64,000 nt of DNA, from the NCBI GenBank assembly GCA_032251455.1, contig JAVVEG010000001.1, positions 62,001-126,000 of the forward strand, written 5' to 3'. This document shows, piece after piece, positions 33,433 to 41,150 of this stretch. A program made the position numbers and the translations under genes. The DNA comes from JAVVEG01 sp032251455. GTDB lineage: Bacteria; Pseudomonadota; Gammaproteobacteria; Pseudomonadales; Pseudohongiellaceae. Every line of letters starts with the position of its first letter. The first letter of the stretch is position 1. Below the pieces are notes generated by a model. The model ran no database searches and was not told the DNA's origin. It was given only the letters and a program-made list of their open reading frames with translations.

Positions 33433-34054
33433 ACAGGCATCGGCAATGTTCGAAGATCTCTTTGCGGAAACGCTGGGCAGTGCAGCGCGTATTGAGCTGG
33501 CAAGTCATCTGCACAGCTGTGACTCCTGTCGTCAGCAGTTGCTGGGGCTGGAGACCACCTTGTCCGCCTTGCACCAGTGGCGGGATCAAGCTGTGCCGGA
33601 ATGGGATCGCAGCCTGGGTGGCGAGATTGGTCGTAACGCCCAATCCAAGAACAGCAAGCAGAATTCATCCTGGCTGGGGCTGGATATCTGGCGCTGGAGC
33701 CCGCTGGCCATGGCGGCTGTGCTGGTGCTGGCCGTGCTGTTCAATGTGCAGGTGTCGGTTGGCAGGGACGGGGTTGATATCAGTTTGGGCTCCTCGACAG
33801 AAATCAGCAGACTGCTGGCAAGGCAGCGTGAAGAGCAACGGGAAGAAACCCTGGCCATGCTGACGGCGGCCATGGAGCAAATGAGTGCAAGCAACAGGGA
33901 TAACCTGCAGCAGGTGGTTCAGTATTTTGAACAGCAGCGGGAAAGAGATATGCGGATGCTGGAGGCTGGTTATCAGCAACTGCTGGATAGTGATTACCAG
34001 ACCATCAGATCGGTACAGCAACTGGTCAGTTACGTACAGAACGAGCAACAGTAG
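33422..34054 (+). CDS. Anti-sigma factor with zinc-binding N-terminus
   Basis: A 210-residue inner-membrane regulator. The N-terminal domain has the zinc-binding pattern HLHSCDSCRQQ (H-x3-C-x2-C), plus an upstream Cys (MKCEQ), as in ZAS anti-sigma factors that sequester an ECF sigma factor. One membrane helix is at about residues 95-112 (LAMAAVLVLAVLFNVQV). The periplasmic part is a long predicted coiled coil with many Gln, Glu and Arg. It overlaps the sigma gene by 11 bases and almost certainly inhibits that protein. The coiled-coil tail may sense or bind the secreted product of the next gene. Confidence 0.87.
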   Translation: MKCEQASAMFEDLFAETLGSAARIELASHLHSCDSCRQQLLGLETTLSALHQWRDQAVPEWDRSLGGEIGRNAQSKNSKQNSSWLGLDIWRWSPLAMAAVLVLAVLFNVQVSVGRDGVDISLGSSTEISRLLARQREEQREETLAMLTAAMEQMSASNRDNLQQVVQYFEQQRERDMRMLEAGYQQLLDSDYQTIRSVQQLVSYVQNEQQ

Positions 34055-34109
34055 AGTCGATCAGCCTGAAGCCAGGGGTCTGAAGAGTCAGCAAAGAGGG
34101 GCCAGAAAG

Positions 34110-35186
34110 ATGAGCATGAATAGAATGTCGCAAGCCATCCTGCAGGCTCTGTTGATGACAGTCAGCCTGTCGGTTACGACAGCGAGGGCCCAGGATGTCA
34201 AGACGCAGGGTGTATTGCCAGCCGAATCCAGAGCGGATTTGGAGCAGGCCGTTGAGCGTCTGCAGGAAGCCCTGGGGCTGAATGTCCGCTCAGGGCTGTT
34301 TTCTGCCCGGGCTGGTGAGATATCGGCAAGCTACCTGGCCAGGCAGGGATTGCTGCTTGAATTGTCGACCCCATTGGGTACACGCCGGGGGTTGATCAAT
34401 CTGGATACGGTCAATGCTTCCCTGCAATCCCTATCAAATCAGCTTGCCCAGATGAACTCCCCACAACTGCCGGCAATCACTGCGCCGGATATCGAGGCCA
34501 TGCGCGAGACCATGGCACTTTCTCTGCGCAGGGATCAGGCTGCCGAATATTATCGCGACATGATCAACAAAGTGGCCGAGGTTGATCTTTCTGCCGAGAT
34601 TGAACAGGCCATGCAGGCTATCAGCGCCCGGGCCGATGCCCTGCGGGGGACTGATAACCCGGCAGCGCCAGAGCTGGCAGCAGAAGCCCAGCGCTTGCGC
34701 CAACAACTGCAGGAGCAGCTTCTGGAACAGCGCGCTCAACTGGAAGCCTTGACCGCCCAACTGCGACAACGCAGTGCCGAATCCACTGTGGTGCCCCCAC
34801 AATCCCTGCAAGAGCAATGGCAACAGCAGTTGGCGGCACTGGCTGCCGCTATGGAGCCTTTGCGGCAGGCAGCAACAACAAAGGCCAATGAGTTGAACGA
34901 GCAACTAGAAGCCTGGCGTCAGCGTCGGATGGAGCAATGGCAGCAGGAGCTGCAGGCATTTGAAGCCCGCCTGTTCGCCAGGGTTTGCGAAGAACCTGTG
35001 TTGGCCGCGTTGATCCCCGCTCAGCAGCACCTCACCCTGGTACTGCCTGGTCTGGGTGAAGAAACGGCTGCAGGAGAACGCAGAGATCGTATTCATGTTC
35101 TTGCTGCCGGGGATTTGCAGGCATGTGCCAGTGGACAGATCGATGCCCAGACCTTATTGTCCCTGGCAACCAGTTACAGTGATTGA
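34110..35186 (+). CDS. Secreted coiled-coil protein in the ECF sigma operon
   Basis: A 358-residue exported protein (signal peptide ending TTARAQ); ATG at 34110 lies behind AGAGGGG. Residues of about 70-290 are heptad-rich with long Gln/Glu/Arg/Leu runs, suggesting an extended coiled coil. A short C-terminal domain holds two Cys (in RVCEEP and LQACAS) that could form a disulfide. I do not recognise a named family. It is the third gene after the sigma and anti-sigma genes (55-base gap) and may be a regulated target or a signal partner of the anti-sigma coiled coil. That relation is inference. Confidence 0.72.
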   Translation: MSMNRMSQAILQALLMTVSLSVTTARAQDVKTQGVLPAESRADLEQAVERLQEALGLNVRSGLFSARAGEISASYLARQGLLLELSTPLGTRRGLINLDTVNASLQSLSNQLAQMNSPQLPAITAPDIEAMRETMALSLRRDQAAEYYRDMINKVAEVDLSAEIEQAMQAISARADALRGTDNPAAPELAAEAQRLRQQLQEQLLEQRAQLEALTAQLRQRSAESTVVPPQSLQEQWQQQLAALAAAMEPLRQAATTKANELNEQLEAWRQRRMEQWQQELQAFEARLFARVCEEPVLAALIPAQQHLTLVLPGLGEETAAGERRDRIHVLAAGDLQACASGQIDAQTLLSLATSYSD

Positions 35187-35215
35187 TTGCTCTTGTCTTG
35201 CGGAAGGACAATCAA

Positions 35216-35265
35216 AGCCCGCACAGTGTTGGTATAGTCCTACAGAATCTTATAAAATGCGGGCT
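35216..35265 (+). promoter_or_regulatory. Promoter inside an inverted repeat upstream of the zinc-ribbon gene
   Basis: A likely sigma-70 promoter has -35 TTGGTA (35229-35234), a 16-base spacer and -10 TATAAA (35251-35256). It lies between the arms of an 8-bp perfect inverted repeat, AGCCCGCA (35216-35223) and TGCGGGCT (35258-35265). The arrangement could let a repressor or a looped structure control the gene starting at 35368. A second small palindrome, GTACAG/CTGTAC (35336-35352), lies in the leader. Confidence 0.55.
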
Positions 35266-35367
35266 GGTACGGAGTGCTCGTGCAGGCGTCTTGTGCTTTG
35301 CGATGTACAACCCGGCTCACAACAAAAATAGAGACGTACAGTCAGGCTGTACAATGAGGAGCAAAAG

Positions 35368-35754
35368 ATGGATTGTCCCAAATGCAATGCCAAGATGATC
35401 GAACGATCCGTGGAAGTATTGCACGGTCAGGTAGTCATTGATCAATGCACCAGTTGCCGGGGTCTATGGTTTGACAACGGTGAAGCTGAGCAGCTGAAAG
35501 AGTCATGGATGTCAGATTTTCTTGACAGCGGGGATCCGCGAATCGGCAAGACCTATAATCGTGTCAGGGATATTCATTGCCCGCGTTGCCAGAAGGCCAT
35601 GACCAAGGTGCATGACAGTCGTCAACCTCATCTTGAGTACGAAGCCTGCGCCGACCATGGTATGTTCATGGATGCAGGTGAATTTACCGATTACAAGCAC
35701 GAGACCCTGCTGGACCTGTTCAAGGGTTTGATTGCGTCCCTGCGTCGGCGCTGA
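35368..35754 (+). CDS. TFIIB-type zinc-ribbon protein
   Basis: A 128-residue protein with a zinc ribbon at the N-terminus (CPKCNAKM, then DQCTSCRGLWFDNGEAEQL), matching the zf-TFIIB family of small bacterial proteins. A second, partly kept cysteine pair follows (HCPRCQKAM and YEACADHGMFMDAGEF), so the domain is effectively duplicated, the second copy having His in place of one Cys. Function is unknown; binding of nucleic acid or protein is possible. ATG at 35368 follows GAGGAGC. Its 3' end overlaps that of the convergent PHP gene by 35 bases. Confidence 0.85.
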   Translation: MDCPKCNAKMIERSVEVLHGQVVIDQCTSCRGLWFDNGEAEQLKESWMSDFLDSGDPRIGKTYNRVRDIHCPRCQKAMTKVHDSRQPHLEYEACADHGMFMDAGEFTDYKHETLLDLFKGLIASLRRR

Positions 35755-36640
35755 CAGGGTGGCGATTCGCCTGCCCTGATGCCGTCTCTGATGTCGGCCA
35801 CGAAGGGTGCAGCCAAACAGCCTGCTCCCTGCATTCGGGTGGCAGGCCGCGTATTTTACCCACATCCATCCAGGTCGCCTCGGGTGAATGGAAGTCAGAT
35901 CCCTGGCTTGCCCACATCTTTCTGGTCTGGCAGAGTCTGGCCAGCCGGTACAGCTGTTCCGGGGCCAGATTGGAATAGCTCACTTCAAGTCCCTGACCGC
36001 CTGCTGCCTGGAAATCATCCAGCAATAGCCCTAGTTTCCCATTGCTCAGCCGATACCTCTCGGGGTGGGCGACGAGGCTGATGCCGCCCGCCTGTGCGAT
36101 ATGCTCAACTGCCTCTGCCAGTGTGCACCACTGCGGCTGTGTCCGGTATTTCCCCTTGTTGCCCAGGTACTTGCTGAAAGCCTGCTGTTTATCACGGGCA
36201 TAACCGGTGGTGATCAGAAAATCGGCAATATGGTTGCGACCTATGGCCTGGCAGGGCAGGCTGTCGAGATAGGCTTCCAGGCCGGTAATGCCATTCTGAC
36301 ACAATTGCTCATTGATGCGGGCAGCACGCTCGCGGCGCAATTGTTGCTGTCTTGTCAGCAGATGGTTGAGCGTTTCGTTTTCCGGGTCAATCACCAGGCC
36401 CAGGATGTGAATCTCCCGGCCCTGCCACAGAGACGAAAGTTCAACGCCCCGTATCAGCTGCAGATCAATGTCGGATGCCTCAAGAGTGTCCGGTTCTTCC
36501 GCCTGGGATTGAAAAGCGGCCACACTGTCATGATCGGTAATGGCCAGGCAGCGAACCCCATTGGCTATTGCTCTGCGCACCAGGGCGGCAGGGGAAAGAG
36601 CACCATCGGAATAACGGGTGTGAGTATGCAGGTCTATCAT
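35720..36640 (-). CDS. PHP-domain phosphoesterase (RNase AM / TrpH-like)
   Basis: A 306-residue metal-dependent phosphoesterase. The PHP motifs are clear: DLHTHTRYSDGALSP at the start, LAITDHDSVAAF, the segment GGISLVAHPERYRL, and the last motif SQGSDFHSPEATWMDVG. Relatives (YciV/TrpH) are 5'-3' exonucleases that degrade short RNA and nucleotide 3',5'-bisphosphates and trim rRNA 5' ends. The start at 36640 gives the exact family N-terminus. The last 40 residues extend past the domain and overlap the zinc-ribbon gene on the other strand. Confidence 0.9.
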   Translation of the reverse strand: MIDLHTHTRYSDGALSPAALVRRAIANGVRCLAITDHDSVAAFQSQAEEPDTLEASDIDLQLIRGVELSSLWQGREIHILGLVIDPENETLNHLLTRQQQLRRERAARINEQLCQNGITGLEAYLDSLPCQAIGRNHIADFLITTGYARDKQQAFSKYLGNKGKYRTQPQWCTLAEAVEHIAQAGGISLVAHPERYRLSNGKLGLLLDDFQAAGGQGLEVSYSNLAPEQLYRLARLCQTRKMWASQGSDFHSPEATWMDVGKIRGLPPECREQAVWLHPSWPTSETASGQANRHPVSADAGTQSNP

Positions 36641-36655
36641 TGGGTTTCTGCGTTG

Positions 36656-36685
36656 ATTTTAGGGAACCTTATTTTAGGGAACCTT
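36656..36685. repeat. Two tandem copies of a 15-base unit
   Basis: ATTTTAGGGAACCTT occurs twice without a gap, upstream of the PHP gene start and about 100 bases before the iscR promoter. It is probably a simple duplication. A regulatory role is possible but not supported. Confidence 0.7.
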
Positions 36686-36787
36686 AGAAGGTAAAGCAGA
36701 TGTTACCTGCTTGTTTCGCAGCTTGCGAGGTTCCTTGGCTGTATTTGCTCACAGTGACCATTGGGCTCTTACGGTAGCAATCGGGCT

Positions 36788-36820
36788 ATAGTTGATTAAA
36801 ATACTTAGGTATTCCATAAT
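36788..36820 (+). promoter_or_regulatory. iscR promoter with an IscR type-1 binding site
   Basis: The sequence ATAGTTGATTAAAATACTTA followed by GGTAT matches the known IscR type-1 site consensus closely. It coincides with a promoter with -35 TTGATT (36792-36797), a 17-base spacer and -10 CATAAT (36815-36820). As in E. coli, [2Fe-2S]-IscR would repress its own operon when clusters are plentiful. Confidence 0.82.
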
Positions 36821-36868
36821 CACCCGCAGCAGGGGAGTTTCGATGGATCATCCAAGAGAACAGGTGTC

Positions 36869-37363
36869 ATGCGGCTGACAACCAAGGGCAGATATGCAGT
36901 GACAGCCATGCTTGACCTGGCTATCCATGCCAATGGCGAGCCGGTCACCCTGGCCGATATCTCGCGCCGCCAGGCTATTTCCCTGTCCTATCTGGAGCAG
37001 CTTTTTGCACGTCTGCGTCGGGGAGGACTGGTCAAAAGTGTGCGTGGGCCTGGGGGTGGGTACCAGCTTGGCGGTTCTGCCGCAGCGGTCAGTATTGGTG
37101 GCATCATCGATGCCGTGGATGAATCCGTTGATGCCACCCGTTGCCAGGGCAAGGGGGATTGCCAGCAGGGAGAAACCTGTCTGACTCACCACCTCTGGGA
37201 GGATCTGAGCTATCAGATTCATGACTTTCTGGATAATATTTCGCTGGCTGACCTGATTCACCGGCATGATATCCGCAGTATCGCATCGAGCCAGGATCAG
37301 CGTCTGCTCCAGCCACAGGAGAGCACGGACAGCGATCGTCTGCAGGCCGCCAATCTGCTCTGA
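36869..37363 (+). CDS. iscR: Fe-S cluster assembly regulator IscR
   Basis: A 164-residue Rrf2-family regulator. The opening MRLTTKGRYAVTAMLDLAIH and winged helix (ISLSYLEQLFARLRRGGLV) match IscR. Three cysteines (TRCQGKGDCQQGETC) and the following His (LTHHLWE) provide the [2Fe-2S] ligands. It senses cluster status and controls the isc genes through the site at 36788. Only iscS follows, 35 bases downstream. The rest of the usual operon is missing here. Confidence 0.96.
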   Translation: MRLTTKGRYAVTAMLDLAIHANGEPVTLADISRRQAISLSYLEQLFARLRRGGLVKSVRGPGGGYQLGGSAAAVSIGGIIDAVDESVDATRCQGKGDCQQGETCLTHHLWEDLSYQIHDFLDNISLADLIHRHDIRSIASSQDQRLLQPQESTDSDRLQAANLL

Positions 37364-37398
37364 TTTTTTCATCACAACAGCAAGTTACGGAACCTACT

Positions 37399-38580
37399 AT
37401 GCAGTTACCCATTTACCTGGATTATGCCGCCACCACGCCGGTCGATCCGGCTGTAGCCGAGGTCATGTCACGGCATCTGGGCAGGGACGGAATCTTTGGT
37501 AACCCGGCATCCCGCTCGCATCTTCATGGCTGGCGTGCCGAGGAGGCAGTGGAAACAGCGCGGGCCCAGGTAGCTGAACTGATTGCTTGTGATCCACGCG
37601 AAATCGTCTGGACTTCCGGGGCGACGGAAGCCAATAACCTGGCCATCAAAGGGGCTGCCCAGGCCAATGCGGATAAAGGGCGTCATATCATCAGCTCCCG
37701 GATCGAACACAAAGCCGTGCTTGATACCTGCACCTGGCTTGCCGGGCAGGGCTATGAGATCACCCTGTTGCAACCCGATTCATCGGGCCTGATCGATCCC
37801 GAACAGCTGCGTGAAGCCATACGGCCCGATACGGTGCTGGTCTCCCTGATGCATGTCAATAATGAAATCGGAGTTATCAACGATTTATTGCAACTGGGGG
37901 ATGTGGTGCGTGCAGGTGGTGCACTTTTTCATGTGGATGCAGCTCAGAGCGCGGGCAAGATACCTCTGGATCTGCGCCAGCTGCCGGTTGATCTGCTGTC
38001 CTTGTCCGCACACAAGGTTTATGGCCCCAAAGGAATTGGCGCATTGTTTGTCAGCAGGAGCCGGCAAGTCAGGATTGCGGCACAGATACACGGGGGTGGT
38101 CATGAACGTGGCATGCGCTCGGGAACCCTGGCCACCCATCAGATTGCCGGCATGGGGGAAGCCTTCCGTCTGGCGGCCGAGCTGCAGGCATCGGAATATC
38201 TGCGATTGCAGCAATTACGAGCACGTTTTCTGGCGGGCATCCAGCCGCTGTCAGGCTGGACGCTGAATGGCAACCCGGATGCCAGTGTGCCGGGAATCAT
38301 CAACCTGGGATTTGCTGGCCTGGACGGTGAAACCCTGATGCTGGCTCTGCGCGGCCTGGCAGTGTCTTCCGGTTCAGCCTGCGCCTCGGCGACGATGGAG
38401 CCTTCCTATGTGCTCAAGGCGCTGGGTTTGAGTGATGAACTGGCGCAAAGTGCTCTGCGTTTTTCTCTGGGGCGTTTCACCACTGAAGAAGAGATTGATT
38501 CGGCGGTTGCTGCCGTGCTTGAAGTGGTCGGCGGATTGCAGGCGCAGTTACCAGAAACCCGTATAAATCAATCGGCATAA
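37399..38580 (+). CDS. iscS: Cysteine desulfurase IscS
   Basis: IscS takes sulfur from cysteine for Fe-S clusters, thiolated tRNA and cofactors, using PLP. The 393-residue protein begins LPIYLDYAATTPVDPAVAEV. It holds the PLP lysine in SLSAHKVYGPKGIGALF, the segment GHERGMRSGTLATHQIAG, and the active-site cysteine in SSGSACASATMEPSYVL. It follows iscR as usual but is followed directly by ndk, without iscU, iscA, hscB, hscA or fdx. The sulfur acceptor for cluster assembly must therefore be encoded elsewhere (another scaffold or a SUF system). Confidence 0.95.
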   Translation: MQLPIYLDYAATTPVDPAVAEVMSRHLGRDGIFGNPASRSHLHGWRAEEAVETARAQVAELIACDPREIVWTSGATEANNLAIKGAAQANADKGRHIISSRIEHKAVLDTCTWLAGQGYEITLLQPDSSGLIDPEQLREAIRPDTVLVSLMHVNNEIGVINDLLQLGDVVRAGGALFHVDAAQSAGKIPLDLRQLPVDLLSLSAHKVYGPKGIGALFVSRSRQVRIAAQIHGGGHERGMRSGTLATHQIAGMGEAFRLAAELQASEYLRLQQLRARFLAGIQPLSGWTLNGNPDASVPGIINLGFAGLDGETLMLALRGLAVSSGSACASATMEPSYVLKALGLSDELAQSALRFSLGRFTTEEEIDSAVAAVLEVVGGLQAQLPETRINQSA

Positions 38581-38636
38581 GCAGTATAATCCGCCTTTTT
38601 ACACACGTGAACCCGTTGAAGAGGTGGACCTGATAG

Positions 38637-39065
38637 ATGGCAATTGAACGAACTTTATCCATAATTAAACCTGATGCCGTTGCCAAGAATGTGATTGGTG
38701 AAATTTATTCGCGCTTCGAAAAAGCCGGTTTGCAAATAGTGGCGGCCAAAATGCTGCAATTGACCGAACAGACAGCAGGCGGTTTTTATGCGGAACACAA
38801 AGAACGCGGTTTTTTTCCTGATCTGATCAGCTTCATGACTTCCGGTCCGGTCATGGTTCAGGTGCTGGAAGGTGAGGGCGCCGTCGCCTTGAATCGTACC
38901 CTGATGGGGGCAACCAATCCGGCAGAGGCTGCTGCGGGAACCATCCGTGCCGATTTTGCCAAATCAATTGATGCCAATGCCGTTCACGGTTCCGACTCGG
39001 CTGCCTCAGCGGCACGTGAAATCGACTACTTCTTCAAGCAGGAAGAACTCTGCAGCCGCGGTTGA
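38637..39065 (+). CDS. ndk: Nucleoside diphosphate kinase
   Basis: Ndk balances nucleoside triphosphates by phosphate transfer through a histidine. The 142-residue protein begins IERTLSIIKPDAVAKNVIGE. The active-site His is in NAVHGSDSAASAAREI, the family's strongest motif, and length is standard. ATG at 38637 follows GAGGTGG. A TATAAT box at 38585-38590 just after iscS suggests an additional promoter. In related genomes the gene sits at the end of the isc operon before rlmN, as here. Confidence 0.97.
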   Translation: MAIERTLSIIKPDAVAKNVIGEIYSRFEKAGLQIVAAKMLQLTEQTAGGFYAEHKERGFFPDLISFMTSGPVMVQVLEGEGAVALNRTLMGATNPAEAAAGTIRADFAKSIDANAVHGSDSAASAAREIDYFFKQEELCSRG

Positions 39066-39108
39066 TTAACCAACCGTCGTAAAGTCAACAGATAAGCGGG
39101 TTTTCCCC

Positions 39109-40332
39109 ATGAGCGATGTTGCTGCAAAAACCAATCTTCTTGGTCTGAGTCTACCCAGGCTACAGGAGTTTTTTGCGGGGCTTGGTGAGAAACCTTTCCG
39201 CGCGGCACAAGTGATGAAGTGGATGCATCAGCGCGGGGTGACCGATTTTGAGCTGATGACGGATATCAGCAAACCCTTGCGGGAAAAACTTGCCGGCATT
39301 GCCGAAATCAAACCGCCTGTTATTGTGGACGAGTTTCTTGCTGCCGATGGCTGTCACAAGTGGATTGTGGAAGTGGCCAGTGGCAGCAGGGTGGAGACTG
39401 TCTATATTCCCGAAGCCGGACGAGGCACACTGTGCATATCCTCCCAGGCAGGTTGCAGCCTGGACTGCAGTTTTTGCGCAACGGGCAAACAGGGTTTCAA
39501 CAGCAACCTGAGCGTGGCCGAGATAATCGGTCAATTATGGTGGGCAAATCAGCGCCTGGGCGGTTTTGCTGTGGACAGACCGCTTTGCCGCGATGAGGAT
39601 GAGGCGGAAAAACGAGGGCAGGCTCTGCGGCCGGTGAGCAATGTGGTCATGATGGGCATGGGTGAACCCTTGTTGAATTTTGACAATGTCATGGATGCCT
39701 TGAGTTTGATGATGGATGACCGGGCCTATGGTCTGTCCAAGCGGCGGGTGACCATCAGTACGGCAGGCGTGGTCCCTGCCATCGACCGTCTCAAGGATTA
39801 CACGGATGCTGCGCTGGCGATATCCCTGCATGCACCCAATGATGAGTTGCGCAGCCAGATAGTCCCTATCAACCGGAAGTATCCCATAGCCATGCTGCTG
39901 GAAAGTGTCGCTGGCTACATGTCCAGTCTTGGTGAACGCAGGGTGGTGGTGTTTGAATACACCCTGATAGCCGGAGTCAATGATCATCGGCAACATGCGC
40001 GTGAATTGGCGCAGTTGCTGAGCGCCACACCCTGTAAAATCAATCTTATTCCGTTCAATCCCTTTGAATTGTCGGATTATCGCCGTCCCAGCAACAGCTC
40101 GATTGCCAATTTTCGGCAGATATTACTGGAATCCGGGTATACGGTGACGGTAAGAACTACGCGCGGTGACGATATTGGTGCTGCCTGTGGGCAACTGGTA
40201 GGCCAGGTCGGGGATATGACAAAACGCAGTCAACGCTATAAGCTGGCACGGGATTCAAGTGTCAGTGTCGGCAAGGCTGATGGCCCTGGTAATTTTACCC
40301 GGGCCGATAATCTTGCCAGGGTCATCAATTGA
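39109..40332 (+). CDS. rlmN: Dual-specificity 23S rRNA/tRNA adenine-C2 methyltransferase
   Basis: RlmN is a radical-SAM enzyme that methylates A2503 of 23S rRNA and A37 of some tRNAs. The 407-residue protein has the Fe-S motif CSLDCSFCATGKQGF, the SAM-site segment MMGMGEPLLNFDNV, and the C-terminal cysteine in TRGDDIGAACGQL that takes part in the mechanism. About 25 residues after QRYKLARDSS extend beyond the conserved end. It lies between ndk and pilF in the conserved gammaproteobacterial order. Confidence 0.96.
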   Translation: MSDVAAKTNLLGLSLPRLQEFFAGLGEKPFRAAQVMKWMHQRGVTDFELMTDISKPLREKLAGIAEIKPPVIVDEFLAADGCHKWIVEVASGSRVETVYIPEAGRGTLCISSQAGCSLDCSFCATGKQGFNSNLSVAEIIGQLWWANQRLGGFAVDRPLCRDEDEAEKRGQALRPVSNVVMMGMGEPLLNFDNVMDALSLMMDDRAYGLSKRRVTISTAGVVPAIDRLKDYTDAALAISLHAPNDELRSQIVPINRKYPIAMLLESVAGYMSSLGERRVVVFEYTLIAGVNDHRQHARELAQLLSATPCKINLIPFNPFELSDYRRPSNSSIANFRQILLESGYTVTVRTTRGDDIGAACGQLVGQVGDMTKRSQRYKLARDSSVSVGKADGPGNFTRADNLARVIN

Positions 40333-40346
40333 TCTGGGGGCAGGCC

Positions 40347-41150
40347 ATGAAACTGAAAACCCTGTTCTTTTTCTTTGCGTTAATGCCAGGACTGTCTGCC
40401 TGTGTCACCACCACGAGCGGCGGATTCAATGTTGAGCCTTCGCAGGAACGTGCTCTACAAGATTTTATTCAGTTGGCTACGGCTTATTATGAGGCGGGGG
40501 ACATGACGGCTGCCAGGCGGCACATCACGAATGCTCTGGCCATCAACAGTCGCAGTGCTGAAGCCTACAATGTACAGGCCCTGGTATTGCAGCGCGAAGG
40601 GGAAACCCGTCTGGCCGAGGAAAATTTCAGAAAGGCCTTGTCCTATGATGTAAACAATTCGCGGGCGAGAAACAACTATGCCGCTTTTCTTTTTGCACAG
40701 GAGCGGTATGAAGATGCCTACGCGCAGCTTGAGCGGGTTTCTGCAGATACCAGTTATGAGGCAAGAGCACTGGTCTTTGAAAACCTGGGTCTGACTGCCT
40801 TGCAGATGCAACGTCAGCAACAGGCGATTGCCGCTTTTGAGCGAGCTTTGTTGCTCGATACCAATATGTATCGTTCAGCCCTGGAGCTGGCTCTGATCAA
40901 ATTTGAACAGGGTGAGTTTGCCGAGGCCATGCGCTACTATAATCAATTTTTGGTCAGCAGCAATTTCTTCAATGTGCCCCAGAGTGCGCGCAGTCTTTGG
41001 TTGGGTGTGCAATTGGAACGACGCTTTGATAACCCGGAAAGGGCTGCTCTTTATGGTGTGCTGCTTGAGCGCTTGTATGCAGACTCCATGGAATATCAAT
41101 ATTACAAGAACTCAAGCAATGGCCGATCAGACGATTATGGAAGACAATAA
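40347..41150 (+). CDS. pilF: Type IV pilus biogenesis lipoprotein PilF/PilW
   Basis: An outer-membrane lipoprotein (267 residues) with lipobox LSAC at about residues 17-20 and tandem TPR repeats. The segments ALAINSRSAEAYNVQALVLQ and RARNNYAAFLFAQERYEDAY are characteristic. PilF is the pilotin that places the PilQ secretin in the outer membrane. ATG at 40347 gives a proper lipoprotein leader. It lies 14 bases after rlmN and overlaps rodZ, in conserved order. No other pilus genes are in the window. Confidence 0.92.
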   Translation: MKLKTLFFFFALMPGLSACVTTTSGGFNVEPSQERALQDFIQLATAYYEAGDMTAARRHITNALAINSRSAEAYNVQALVLQREGETRLAEENFRKALSYDVNNSRARNNYAAFLFAQERYEDAYAQLERVSADTSYEARALVFENLGLTALQMQRQQQAIAAFERALLLDTNMYRSALELALIKFEQGEFAEAMRYYNQFLVSSNFFNVPQSARSLWLGVQLERRFDNPERAALYGVLLERLYADSMEYQYYKNSSNGRSDDYGRQ

